From positions 89,060-153,059 of the forward strand of contig NVXV01000007.1 of the NCBI GenBank assembly GCA_002734085.1: DNA of 64,000 nucleotides, read 5' to 3'. The notes beneath the pieces are model-generated. The model saw only the letters and a list, made by a program, of their open reading frames with translations. It made no database searches and was not told the origin of the DNA. The stretch comes from Fluviicola sp. GTDB lineage: Bacteria > Bacteroidota > Bacteroidia > Flavobacteriales_D > Crocinitomicaceae. Positions 44,826-53,455 of the stretch are shown here, in pieces. Position numbers and translations under genes: made by a program. The stretch's first letter is position 1; each line of letters begins with the position of its first letter.

Positions 44826-45149
44826 ATGAAAAACCCAAACCTCCCCCTCCCAAAAGCAGCACTAATCCAGCTCATCCTTTTCGTAATCCTCTTTTTCCTA
44901 AACATATACTCCTTTTTCAGTGAAGACGGTTTAGAGAATGTCACAATAATAATCACCGTGATTGTGGTCGTTTCAATGCTTTTGGGGCTTGCTGCTTTCT
45001 GGATAAATAGAAAACAACTGTTTAAAGATAAAAAAGTGAACACGCTGGAAATTGTTTCACTGGTTTCGTTGGGGCTGCTTACTTTGATTTCGATACTGAG
45101 TTCTTTTTCTGCGTTGGTGGTTTGGGTTGTTGTTGGGGGATTGGGGTGA
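44826..45149 (+). CDS. Small membrane protein, parent of the scattered repeats
   Basis: 107 residues from the ATG at 44826 (MKNPNLPLPKAALIQL); a TTG nine codons earlier is less likely. There are three hydrophobic segments (about 10-31, 38-55, 77-106) separated by short charged loops (FSEDGLENV, NRKQLFKDKKVN). No family is recognised. Parts of this gene recur as decayed copies at 46190, 50614, 54778 with 56580, and 59430. It is the only copy with an intact frame, so it is either still in use or the youngest. Confidence 0.6.
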   Translation: MKNPNLPLPKAALIQLILFVILFFLNIYSFFSEDGLENVTIIITVIVVVSMLLGLAAFWINRKQLFKDKKVNTLEIVSLVSLGLLTLISILSSFSALVVWVVVGGLG

Positions 45150-45224
45150 ATTGAGTCTGGCTTTGGTGTAGAATGTTTATAAACAGTATATTTATGCTTA
45201 AGTAGAGAATTTTAACATACTGAT

Positions 45225-46142
45225 ATGAAAACATTCGCCTTAATCCTATCGTTACTCATTTTTTTTACAATTGAACTAAGGGCACAGAATTCTGATACGC
45301 TTAGCATAAAAGATCACTTAAATAAAATAATAAATACTGAAAAGCCGAGAAATCATCGAAATATTGAATCACTCAACTATGTAGCTGATTATATCTTTAA
45401 TGAATTTAATAGATATGCTGATACTGTTTATTATCAGCCTTATATGGTTGGGAATAAGGAATACAAGAACGTTATATGTGTATTTGGTAAAAAGAATGCC
45501 AAAACTGTTGTTGTTGGCGCTCATTATGACGTTTGTGGAGATCAAGATGGTGCAGATGATAATGCCAGCGGAGTTGTAGGACTACTAGAATTAGCGAAAC
45601 TGCTAAAGGGAGAAAAGTTAAAACACAGGATAGAAATTGTTGCTTATACCTTGGAAGAGCCTCCCTATTTTCGAACAGAAAACATGGGCAGTTATATTCA
45701 CGCAAAATCCTTGTATGAGAACGGTGCGGATGTATACGGAATGTTTTGTTTAGAAATGATTGGTTATTATGATGATTCCAAAAAGTCTCAGGATTACCCT
45801 CTAGGTATACTTTCTTTATTTTATGGAAACAGAGGCAACTATATCACTTTGGTGAATAAATTTTCTAAAGGTAAATTCTCTCGAAAATTTAATAAACGTT
45901 TTAAACGTCAAAAATTAATTAGAACGAAAAAGTTTACGGCTCCAGCTAAACTGCCCGGTATCGACTTTTCAGACCATTTGAATTATTGGGCATTCGACTT
46001 TAGCGCTTTAATGATAACTGATACAGCATTTTATCGAAATAAAAATTATCACCAAACTACAGATACGATTGAAACGCTTGATTTATTGAGAATGAGTAAA
46101 GTGATAGATTCTGTTTTCCACGCACTTATTTCAATGAAATAA
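45225..46142 (+). CDS. M28-family zinc peptidase
   Basis: 305 residues with a signal peptide (1-20). The M28 site is clear: GAHYDVCGDQDGADDNASG (His and Asp ligands), YTLEEPPYF with the catalytic Glu pair near 145, and IDFSDHLNYW with the late His ligand. Such enzymes are aminopeptidases or glutaminyl cyclase-like; without further domains the substrate is open. The export signal places it in the periplasm or outside. It is a single gene, with its start about 75 bases after the small membrane-protein gene. Confidence 0.88.
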   Translation: MKTFALILSLLIFFTIELRAQNSDTLSIKDHLNKIINTEKPRNHRNIESLNYVADYIFNEFNRYADTVYYQPYMVGNKEYKNVICVFGKKNAKTVVVGAHYDVCGDQDGADDNASGVVGLLELAKLLKGEKLKHRIEIVAYTLEEPPYFRTENMGSYIHAKSLYENGADVYGMFCLEMIGYYDDSKKSQDYPLGILSLFYGNRGNYITLVNKFSKGKFSRKFNKRFKRQKLIRTKKFTAPAKLPGIDFSDHLNYWAFDFSALMITDTAFYRNKNYHQTTDTIETLDLLRMSKVIDSVFHALISMK

Positions 46143-46189
46143 TACGTTATCAGGATAGAAAATTTTCTATCTCTAAAGCGATATTACTC

Positions 46190-46240
46190 CAGATCTTCCT
46201 TTTCGGCGTTGATGGTTTGGATTATTGTTGGGGAAGGATA
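46190..46240 (+). pseudogene. Decayed 3' fragment of the small membrane-protein gene
   Basis: About 40 bases (around 46196-46236) match the 3' end of the 44826-45149 gene (ending ILSSFSALVVWVVVGG) with only a few changes. No start or frame is left. It lies in the spacer after the M28 gene. Confidence 0.65.
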
Positions 46241-46288
46241 ACTTTGTTTAAGTAAATATAACATACTAACAAATCAAAAATTCATATT

Positions 46289-46626
46289 ATGAAAAAAATC
46301 ACTAATATAATCTTAGTTCCTTTCCTTTTTATTTTGATGAGTTGCACCAATAGGTCATTTGATTCTGAGAAATGGAAAGAGTGGAGCTATAAAGGTTCAG
46401 ATAGCTTTTTAAGATGGGATATGGCAGATGATTTAGTTGATAACTATGACCTAATGGGTAAAACCAAAAAACAAATTATTGAATTGTTGGTAAGCCAGAC
46501 AGTGAAGATTCTTCATTGGGTTTCCATTATGATTTAGGGCCTTGTCGAAGAGGTATTGATTTTGGTAGTTTATATTTGAAATTTGAGCACGGTAGGGTTA
46601 GACATATTGACAAGCTCTGCAGTTAA
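46289..46626 (+). pseudogene. Lipoprotein gene split by one-base deletion
   Basis: The first frame gives a lipoprotein leader with MSC lipobox and WDMADDLVDNYDLMGKTKKQIIELL, then runs out of phase and stops at about 46537. From 46489 another frame continues without a break as GKPDSEDSSLGFHYDLG and ends at 46626 (YLKFEHGRVRHIDKLCS). The joined text (IIELLGKPDSE) is a BamE/SmpA-like pattern, with the GxTKxxIxxLLGxPD motif of small periplasmic lipoproteins. Adding one G near 46489 restores one frame of about 112 codons. This is either a true pseudogene or a sequencing error. Confidence 0.75.
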
Positions 46627-46712
46627 ACATTAATAATTAAAAAGTGCACTTCAAGTCTTTTGCGTATATTCGTTGCAACAACTAAAGCTTAGCTAAAAAC
46701 CTTTCTTAAATA

Positions 46713-47399
46713 ATGAAACAAACGCTGTACATACTTTTATTGTTAATGGTTGTGAGTTGTTCGACTACTGAAACTATTCACAACTGTGATTTGCGGAGTT
46801 ATTTTTATTCACCAGAACAATTCTCCCAACCAAAAATTCACGTTTTTAAAAAGGATAGTTTAGGATATAAATCAACTGAATATTGGAAATTTGAAAGAAT
46901 TGAACCCAATAAGATTCAAATAACCATGTATAACAATGAAGGAATAAAGACTTCCCAGTTGATTGATAAGTTTGAAGATAATCAAGTAGTTTTAGATTAT
47001 ATAGATATTGCTCCTCAGAACGGTAAAACTACTAAAGTAAATATCGAATCAGGAACTATTTTCAATTTTGACAATAATAAACCAGAGTATGGATATAAAG
47101 TAAATTATTCCGGTGAATATCCACAAAGGTTTGATTTAACAGACTCGACTTTACTGAAAAGAGTTGAATTGGTGCAGAAAGAAATCAATGGTAATATGGT
47201 TAATACTATTGTTTCTAAAGGATATACACATTTTTCAGAAGAATATAGTAAATCTAGTTTTAAAGTCCCTCTAACCATATGGTATTCCAAAGGCATTGGT
47301 GTAACTTTTATGAAGGAGGACTATAATTCAGAATCAGTGATTTATAAGTATGTAGAAACAATAGATAGCACTGACCTTGAAGTGAAACTAAAACAATAA
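46713..47399 (+). CDS. Lipoprotein of unknown function
   Basis: 228 residues. A hydrophobic leader ends in the lipobox MVVSC (Cys 16). The mature part is mostly beta-type and repeatedly alternates polar and aromatic residues, with no known motif. Its family is unknown to me. It has its own spacer upstream and is followed 29 bases later by the MreB-like gene, so it may be first in a small group of co-transcribed genes reaching about 49.8 kb. Confidence 0.65.
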   Translation: MKQTLYILLLLMVVSCSTTETIHNCDLRSYFYSPEQFSQPKIHVFKKDSLGYKSTEYWKFERIEPNKIQITMYNNEGIKTSQLIDKFEDNQVVLDYIDIAPQNGKTTKVNIESGTIFNFDNNKPEYGYKVNYSGEYPQRFDLTDSTLLKRVELVQKEINGNMVNTIVSKGYTHFSEEYSKSSFKVPLTIWYSKGIGVTFMKEDYNSESVIYKYVETIDSTDLEVKLKQ

Positions 47400-47428
47400 C
47401 TCTAATCAAAACAAACGATTGTTCAACC

Positions 47429-47809
47429 ATGCTTAATCCATTTAAAAAAGAAATAATTTACATCCGCTTATTTGAGAATAAGGTTGAGTTAAGGCACTTA
47501 GAAAAAGACCAGAATATAACTAGAACATCCCATGATAAATTCTCTAATGAAAGACTTCTTGTTGCCACAGTTAGCGTTGCTATTAAATTCATAAAAGAAA
47601 TATTGTTCGAAATAAAAGGTGATCAATTAATTAAACCGCGCCTTGTAGTATTGATACAGCCAATGGAAAAAGTGGAAGGAGGAGTTTCAGAAGTTGAGAA
47701 AATGATACTACGCGATTTGATAGAACAAATTGGTGGAAATTATGCCTTTATTCAAGACACAAAGGGGAAATTATCAGATAATGATATTCGAAAAATAACT
47801 AGGATATGA
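47429..47809 (+). CDS. Small protein with MreB-like motif
   Basis: 126 residues, no leader. The early KEIIYIRLFENKVELRHLE and the later GGVSEVEKMILRDLIEQIGG resemble the first strand and the GVTEVEKRAVRDSAE motif of the actin-like MreB fold. But it is only about a third of the length of MreB and has no ATP phosphate loops. It could be an isolated subdomain of a cell-shape protein or a protein that mimics MreB. The similarity is a motif-level impression only. The stop overlaps the next start (ATGA at 47806), so the two are translationally coupled. Confidence 0.45.
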   Translation: MLNPFKKEIIYIRLFENKVELRHLEKDQNITRTSHDKFSNERLLVATVSVAIKFIKEILFEIKGDQLIKPRLVVLIQPMEKVEGGVSEVEKMILRDLIEQIGGNYAFIQDTKGKLSDNDIRKITRI

Positions 47810-48471
47810 CAACAAAGAAAATAATTACAATATTGCTTCTTTCATTTTCAAGTTTGAGCATTGCCCAAATTGGAAACATCCGTATCTACAATGGGAATGA
47901 ATATAAATGTCATCTTCATCAAATAAATGACAGTTTGGTTTATTTAACCTTTGAAGAGTTTAATGGCTTTTCAAGCTATTACTTAGGTCGATTTGAAATA
48001 AAAGAAGATTCACTAATTATTAAAGAAGTTTCGGACAGAATTGTAATTCAAACGGATATCTATTATCGAAAAAATGAGAATGTTCATAGTGACTCACTAC
48101 AAATAGAATACTTAAACCATGACTTCATTATTCCTAACTGCTCTCATTATGAATGTGACAGTGCTTTTTTTCAGATAGATAATGAAGCTTATATGGCCAG
48201 TAAGGGTATTTTGGAAGGTTCTATAAAAGTTGTTGTGAGCAGGCCTTTGTCAGAGAATATTGATATAAAAATATCTGATAAATATGGCTTACTTTGTGAC
48301 ACTAACATCCAAGTGCCTAAAGACGTAAACAATATACTGATTAAGGCATTCTCAGTATTTTCTCTTGTTGTATATCACACAGAGACTTTTCAAGAACTTA
48401 TTCCACCAGAAATAGAAATTCAAGGAAAGAAACTCAAACTGGGAATTTACTTGTGGAGTGAAGCAAATTGA
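47806..48471 (+). CDS. Secreted protein of unknown function
   Basis: 221 residues, starting inside the stop of the previous gene. A signal peptide (about 1-20, cleaved after SIAQ) precedes a beta-rich mature part with YNGNEYKCHLHQIND and NHDFIIPNCSHYECDS. Six Cys are present, of which NCSHYEC and CD could form disulfides. No family is recognised. Its coupling to the MreB-like gene suggests linked expression. Confidence 0.6.
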   Translation: MTTKKIITILLLSFSSLSIAQIGNIRIYNGNEYKCHLHQINDSLVYLTFEEFNGFSSYYLGRFEIKEDSLIIKEVSDRIVIQTDIYYRKNENVHSDSLQIEYLNHDFIIPNCSHYECDSAFFQIDNEAYMASKGILEGSIKVVVSRPLSENIDIKISDKYGLLCDTNIQVPKDVNNILIKAFSVFSLVVYHTETFQELIPPEIEIQGKKLKLGIYLWSEAN

Positions 48472-48546
48472 ATCCTAGCTTGATTTATTAATCTTCAAGC
48501 CTTTTAAGTATATTTGAGTTATCATTTTAGAAACTTTAACCGTTCT

Positions 48547-49221
48547 ATGAAAAAGATAATCTATATAATTCTCACCTTTTCGTTTTTGGTAAGTTGTCAA
48601 ACAGAAACAGCTAAAAATGAAAAGTCAGATAAAACTGAAATAGTTAAAAGCAATGACTCTTTAGGCAGTAAAACGGACAGTTTGACAACCGAGAATAGGA
48701 CAGAAAGCAATACGATTTATATTAAGGACAGTTCTGATTATTCAACGCGTTTTTTAAAAGAAATGGCAAAGTCAGGAATGAGTAATGTATCACTTATTGA
48801 TAGCTTTATGATTTTTGGACAAACAGATACTGTAACATTTCCTGAAGTCCCAAGAGTTGGCCGCAGGACCATTTTGACAGCTAAGAAAGATCACCTCGCC
48901 ATTGCTTTGACCGTTGAAAGAATAAACCAAACGACTATTGACTACAAAATTGAAATGGTTGAGTTTGGAAATGCTGGTTACACCTATGAAGGACAAGCTG
49001 ATTTATATCACCGATTTCATCTTGGGGCTGAAGTAGATGAAAATGATATGACTGGAGGTGCTTATTTGTCTTATGAGTTTTCGGATTTAAGTGATACTTG
49101 CAAAACTGTAATAAGACTTGGGGAAGACGAACACTATTTGCTCGGAAAAATAATAAAGAATTGTAATGGAAAGATAAGGGATATTGAACTTGACAATTTT
49201 CGGATGTTGATTGAAAAATGA
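48547..49221 (+). CDS. Lipoprotein of unknown function
   Basis: 224 residues from the start at 48547, chosen because it begins the leader MKKIIYIILTFSFLVSC directly; an ATG 11 codons upstream is less suited. After the lipidated Cys there is a Thr/Glu/Lys/Ser-rich linker and a beta-type domain with VPRVGRRTILTAKKDHLAI. No family is recognised. The stop overlaps an in-frame ATG for the next lipoprotein gene. Confidence 0.6.
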   Translation: MKKIIYIILTFSFLVSCQTETAKNEKSDKTEIVKSNDSLGSKTDSLTTENRTESNTIYIKDSSDYSTRFLKEMAKSGMSNVSLIDSFMIFGQTDTVTFPEVPRVGRRTILTAKKDHLAIALTVERINQTTIDYKIEMVEFGNAGYTYEGQADLYHRFHLGAEVDENDMTGGAYLSYEFSDLSDTCKTVIRLGEDEHYLLGKIIKNCNGKIRDIELDNFRMLIEK

Positions 49222-49250
49222 ATTTTATATTAATAATATCTCTGATAAAA

Positions 49251-49778
49251 ATGAAACAAATCATATACATACTTTTTACCTCAGTGATTGTAGGTTGTTG
49301 TCAAAACTCAAAACAAACTAAGCAAAGTAATCAAGATGAATCGACCATTTCTCCTAGAAAAAATTCCTTTGATTTTTATAGCAATAGTGTTTTAACCGTT
49401 ATTGATGCTGAAGAGTTATGTGAATTTAATTTTGATTTCTTTTTACCTATGTTAAATCAAAAATTAGCGAATTATGGTATAAAACTAGAAGTTGAAACTG
49501 TAGATAATTATCAAAGTTCTTTTGAAATTTTGATCAATGAACAGAAAGTCAAACTCTATAGTGAAAGTGAGCTGTCAGATGGAACTTTTTGGGATTCTGG
49601 ACCCCGAAATTTTTTCAGAAAGGTCAACGAAATACTGGAAGAAAAGGATATAAACAAGAAGTTCTATTTACTTTATACTGGAAATGATTTAAACGCGTTA
49701 TTTCTTACGGAAAAGCAATTTAAAACAATGTCTAAGTTGAATGAAGGTGAAGCAAAAGAAATACCATTTTTGCCATAG
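49251..49778 (+). CDS. Lipoprotein of unknown function
   Basis: 175 residues from the ATG at 49251, which begins a proper leader (MKQIIYILFTSVIVGC). An ATG at 49218 overlaps the previous stop in the ATGA manner and would add 11 residues, so translational coupling could use that start. The mature part has a Gln/Ser/Asn linker and a mixed alpha/beta domain ending FYLLYTGNDLNALFLTEKQF. No family is recognised. Confidence 0.6.
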   Translation: MKQIIYILFTSVIVGCCQNSKQTKQSNQDESTISPRKNSFDFYSNSVLTVIDAEELCEFNFDFFLPMLNQKLANYGIKLEVETVDNYQSSFEILINEQKVKLYSESELSDGTFWDSGPRNFFRKVNEILEEKDINKKFYLLYTGNDLNALFLTEKQFKTMSKLNEGEAKEIPFLP

Positions 49779-49834
49779 TTTGATAAACTATAATATCCTA
49801 TAATCGTTGATAAGAATCTCAATAAATAACTAGA

Positions 49835-50519
49835 ATGAAAAAAGAATACAAGATTGAAATCCACTCGATAGTCAGGTTCATTGTAGCGATGATTGTAATC
49901 TTGGTTTCAAGTACTTTTCTGATTCTTGATAATCTGCCAAAACCAAATAGTGAGATTATTTCGGTGATTCAGTTTTTCGCTGTTTTTGCGATTTCATTTT
50001 ACCTTGCTTATGAGGTTGGAAAGGGAAAGGCTAAAGTAGTATTTACAAAAGAAGGAATTCAGCATATATGGCAGCGAAGATTCTTTTTGAGTTGGGAAAA
50101 GAATTATACTATTCCATGGAATTTAGTAGACAATTACGTATTTCAGGAGGATAGAACATTTGATAGTTTTATTATTAACCTGACTAAATAAAACACGCTA
50201 CAAAATTAATCGAATGAATGTACTACCAATTAAAGATGATTTTAAACAACTAGTAAAAGAGTTTCCAAGATTATCAAATGAATTCAAGAAAAGACTTGTT
50301 TCAGATTCAGAGGTTCAACCGATTAGAGAAGGAGAAAGTATTTATGCAAGTAAATCTTTTCGCCGGTTTTTCTATTTCTTATTGATTGGATTTCTAATTT
50401 TGCTACTGACAAAACTATTTACTTCGGATTCTGGAACAACCTGGGGTTTCTTGGGAATTATTGCCAGTGCAGTACTATTTTATGGAATGATGGTATTTAG
50501 ACAAAAAAAGAAGAATTAA
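49835..50519 (+). pseudogene. Membrane protein gene split by a frameshift
   Basis: Two frames form one protein. The first (49835-50191) has two transmembrane helices and ends IINLTK. The second runs from 50187 as NKTRYKINRMNV, then has LPIKDDFKQLVKEFPRLSN and two more hydrophobic segments to 50519. Read across the overlap, the text is continuous (IINLT, then NKTRYKIN), and the first stop TAA at 50189-50191 is reached only because the phase changed. A gain or loss of one base near 50186 explains it. The intact product would have about 228 residues with a PH-domain-like middle. Alternatively both parts are translated as two proteins, the second from the ATG at 50214. Confidence 0.7.
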
Positions 50520-50613
50520 TTTTGAGTCGTATCAACTAACCTATCAAAAAATACATTTTTCTCCACGTTATCACACTTCGAAATGACCTAGTTTCAGACT
50601 TTGGTTATTACTT

Positions 50614-50691
50614 GATGGTCTGCTAACATTGATTTCAATTTTAAGTTCCTTTTCGGCGTTGATGGTTTGGGTTGTTGTTGGGGAACTATAG
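50614..50691 (+). pseudogene. Decayed 3' fragment of the small membrane-protein gene
   Basis: Seventy-eight bases read in one frame as GLLTLISILSSF, then SALMVWVVVGE and a stop at 50689-50691. They match residues about 82-105 of the 44826-45149 product (LLTLISILSSFSALVVWVVV). There is no start. It shares more bases with the 46190 fragment than with the intact gene. Confidence 0.75.
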
Positions 50692-50702
50692 TGAATTGAC
50701 TA

Positions 50703-50733
50703 CTTTGGTGAGGAATAGTTATATTTGGTTGTT
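50703..50733 (+). repeat. Recurring TATATTTG element, copy 2
   Basis: CTTTGGTGAGGAATAGTTAT precedes ATTTGGTTGTT, close to the copies at 41572, 56793 and 59527. It sits about 20 bases before the likely ATG at 50753 and directly after the decayed fragment. Confidence 0.55.
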
Positions 50734-50752
50734 ATTTCTAACTGATTCACCC

Positions 50753-51232
50753 ATGGAAGGTTTTGCAGATTTTATGGATAATTACTTTGTATACATCTGG
50801 TTAACAGTAATTACTGTGATAATCTCAATATTCATCGTTAAAGGAAAAAAGGCGATTCAAATATTCTCAGATATTGACAAAACCAAATTGATTTACGCTG
50901 AAAAATTTGCTTCAGGTTATTCTACAAAATCACTCAGAACAAAATACGGAGGAGCAAGTAAAACACTTCATATTATGATTTCTGATAAAGAATTAATTAT
51001 TAAAACTTATTTATTCGGAGCTCATATTGCAAAAATGCATGACATGTTACACAGAATCCCGTTCGAAAACCTAATTAGTACTGAACTTAAAAAAGGGCGG
51101 CTGTTTTCTAAATTATTTGTGCGTTTTAAAAACGAAAAGGGAAATCAGAAAGAAATTGTACTAATGTCAAATAATAATAAAGAGATAAAAGAAATACTTG
51201 ATAACTGCATGAAGCAACAAAAAAGTAACTAA
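50753..51232 (+). CDS. Single-pass membrane protein of unknown function
   Basis: 159 residues from the ATG at 50753 (MEGFADFM), which follows the TATATTTG element by about 20 bases; the open frame begins further upstream inside the decayed fragment. One transmembrane helix (about 11-31) anchors a basic, mostly beta-type cytoplasmic domain (HIMISDKELIIKTYLF, LFVRFKNEKGNQKEIVLMSN). This recalls PH-like membrane-associated domains, but the match is only by pattern. Confidence 0.6.
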   Translation: MEGFADFMDNYFVYIWLTVITVIISIFIVKGKKAIQIFSDIDKTKLIYAEKFASGYSTKSLRTKYGGASKTLHIMISDKELIIKTYLFGAHIAKMHDMLHRIPFENLISTELKKGRLFSKLFVRFKNEKGNQKEIVLMSNNNKEIKEILDNCMKQQKSN

Positions 51233-51262
51233 ATCAGCGAACGTTAAAGCAAATCAATAAAA

Positions 51263-52084
51263 ATGCCTAAGCAGAAAAAATTATTATCACAAAGACATCC
51301 AATCTTTTACTTTTTATCTGTTTGGGAAAAAAGAATAAGAAGAAGGTTAGTTTGGAAGTTCGATGACAAGAAATACACTTCTTTAAAACAACCGGAAAAA
51401 TTAGATTATAGAGTAAAAAAGCATCAATCCAAATTATTGAAAAAACTGGGCGAAACTGATATGTTACTCCAGTATAATAAAATTGATAATTTAAAAATTG
51501 TTGTAGAAAGGATTAGCGGAACGATAATTAGACCCGGCGAGACTTTTTCATTTTGTAAAACAGTTGGGCTTCCGACAAAAAGAAAAGGATACAAGCTCGG
51601 GATGGAGTTGTCATTCGGAGAAGCAAAGGCTGGTATAGGAGGAGGGATTTGTCAAAGTTCTAATTTAATGCATTGGTTAGCACTCCATTCTCCTTTGACT
51701 ATAAATGAACGGCACCACCATAGTTTTGACCCGTTCCCAGATGATGGTAGAGTGTTGCCCTTTGCGAGTGGAGCAACAGTTTTTTATAATTATTTAGATT
51801 TTCAATTAACAAATAATACTGAATGGACTTTTCAAATAAACTTATGGTTGACGGATAAATTGCTGGAAGGAGAAATAAGAGTGAATAAAGAACTTGATTT
51901 TAATTATCATGTAATTGAGAAAAATCATAAGTTTATAAAAAAAGAAAATGAATTTTTCCGCACAAATGAAATTTGGAGAACTAAAAACGCCAAATTTAGA
52001 AGTGGTGCTTTACTTGGAGAAGAAATGATGTTTAAAAATTTTGGGAAAGTAAAATATGAACCCAAGGAATATGAAATTGAATAA
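51263..52084 (+). CDS. VanW-family protein
   Basis: 273 residues with no leader. The VanW core is clear: IRPGETFSFCKTVG, AGIGGGICQSSNLM, HHHSFDPFPDDGRVLPFASG and FYNYLDFQLTNNT. VanW occurs in vancomycin resistance clusters but is not required for resistance, and many bacteria carry relatives with YoaR-like peptidoglycan-binding context. In a Gram-negative, it cannot be called a resistance gene. It lies 31 bases after a membrane-protein gene and 8 bases before another, so the three are probably co-transcribed. Confidence 0.85.
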   Translation: MPKQKKLLSQRHPIFYFLSVWEKRIRRRLVWKFDDKKYTSLKQPEKLDYRVKKHQSKLLKKLGETDMLLQYNKIDNLKIVVERISGTIIRPGETFSFCKTVGLPTKRKGYKLGMELSFGEAKAGIGGGICQSSNLMHWLALHSPLTINERHHHSFDPFPDDGRVLPFASGATVFYNYLDFQLTNNTEWTFQINLWLTDKLLEGEIRVNKELDFNYHVIEKNHKFIKKENEFFRTNEIWRTKNAKFRSGALLGEEMMFKNFGKVKYEPKEYEIE

Positions 52085-52092
52085 TCAAAGAC

Positions 52093-52500
52093 TTGACGCA
52101 AGACAAGGACATATTAGATGATCATAACACCAATTATTCGAGTATAGACAATAATATATTATCGGCTAAAGGTGTAATCATTTGGTGGGAAAAAAAGCGC
52201 ATTTTATATACGGCAATTCTCATTTTTACTTCGACATATTTCATTTTTGATTATAGGCATCACCCACTTCATCAAATCCTAGGGTTGAGATCAATTTTAT
52301 ATGACACTCTAATTTTAATAGTTATTCTTAATTTGTTTTATACATTAGGTTGGATAGTTGAAATTTCAATTGTAAAGCTTTTTAAAACTAAATATAACAT
52401 CTCTTTCAGATGGACGCTATTTATATTAGGTTCATTGATATCAATATTTCTAACCTTCTTTCAATTTTTAATTATGTATGATTTTCTAACATCTGATTAG
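52093..52500 (+). CDS. Small multi-pass membrane protein
   Basis: 135 residues from a TTG start 8 bases after the VanW-gene stop (no ATG is near). It has three hydrophobic segments (about 40-58, 70-90, 105-130) and a short polar N-terminus. No family is recognised. The close spacing suggests co-transcription with the VanW gene. Confidence 0.5.
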   Translation: MTQDKDILDDHNTNYSSIDNNILSAKGVIIWWEKKRILYTAILIFTSTYFIFDYRHHPLHQILGLRSILYDTLILIVILNLFYTLGWIVEISIVKLFKTKYNISFRWTLFILGSLISIFLTFFQFLIMYDFLTSD

Positions 52501-52535
52501 AGGGTTTGAAGACCAACTAAAATAACTTTATAGTT

Positions 52536-53372
52536 ATGAAAAAACTTATTTTCTTACTCGGACTTTTATTATTTAGTTGCAACCCATCAGGTCCAGATCA
52601 TGAAGTTAACGAACAGAAGCCTACTCAGACTGAGCATTCAAATTATAAATCTAAGAGAACAGAAGAATTTGAAGTTGAAGAAGTAGAGGTTTGTAATTGT
52701 ACTTTAAAAGAGGATTTTGACGATTTTCATAAAGCTGATATATCCTTTATTAAAAGAAAGTGGGAATTTGATAAACTGAAATTTCTAAAACTAGACATAG
52801 ATAGTCTGAATAAAGTTACTCGGTCAATCCGCCTTATTGGGTTTGATACGATCCCAAAGGAGTTAGGGTCTTTAGAAAATATTAATACAGCCCTTGTTAG
52901 CACAATGGATGGGATAACAGGACTTGATGTTTTTCCAAAATTGAAGGTTGTTCGATTTTGGGGCTCTTCAAAAGTGTCTTTCGATGAAAATGAAACTTGG
53001 TTAAGAAGGATAGAGGCACTAAGGTTAGAAAAAACACAAATCACGAACCTTTCGTCGATATCATTATTTGAGAATTTAAAACAGTTAGAAGTTTTTCATT
53101 CGGGATTTGAAGACTTGGCCCCTGATTTTGATGAATTAAAGTGTTTAAATAAACTATATGTTCGAGCTTATATAGGAGATGTGATACAATTAGATAAAAT
53201 TGATTTAAGAAAGATGCCTTGCTTAAAAGAATTGTATCTGTTAGACGTGTATCGTACATTAAAAGGAGTACCAAAAAACATTAAAAAAAGCAATTTAATT
53301 GATGTATATGTTAAGAATGAAAGTATGACAGATTTAGATAAACAGTTAATAGAAGATTTTCAAAGTAGATAA
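52536..53372 (+). CDS. Lipoprotein with leucine-rich-repeat-like domain
   Basis: 278 residues. The leader ends in the lipobox LLFSC (Cys 15). A polar linker and a Glu/Val-rich segment follow. The rest repeats the pattern of Leu, Ile and Asn spaced about 20-24 residues (LEKTQITNLSSISLFENLKQL, LDELKCLNKLYV-like pattern, DLRKMPCLKELYL). This is typical of leucine-rich repeats, so a protein-binding role at the surface or in the periplasm is likely. The precise partner is unknown. Confidence 0.65.
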   Translation: MKKLIFLLGLLLFSCNPSGPDHEVNEQKPTQTEHSNYKSKRTEEFEVEEVEVCNCTLKEDFDDFHKADISFIKRKWEFDKLKFLKLDIDSLNKVTRSIRLIGFDTIPKELGSLENINTALVSTMDGITGLDVFPKLKVVRFWGSSKVSFDENETWLRRIEALRLEKTQITNLSSISLFENLKQLEVFHSGFEDLAPDFDELKCLNKLYVRAYIGDVIQLDKIDLRKMPCLKELYLLDVYRTLKGVPKNIKKSNLIDVYVKNESMTDLDKQLIEDFQSR

Positions 53373-53455
53373 CATAATTTAAAGAAAATGCTACCGTTAT
53401 TACTTTTAATAAAGCACTGTATTACCTGCAACTGAACAGTTCTCATTTTTATGAT

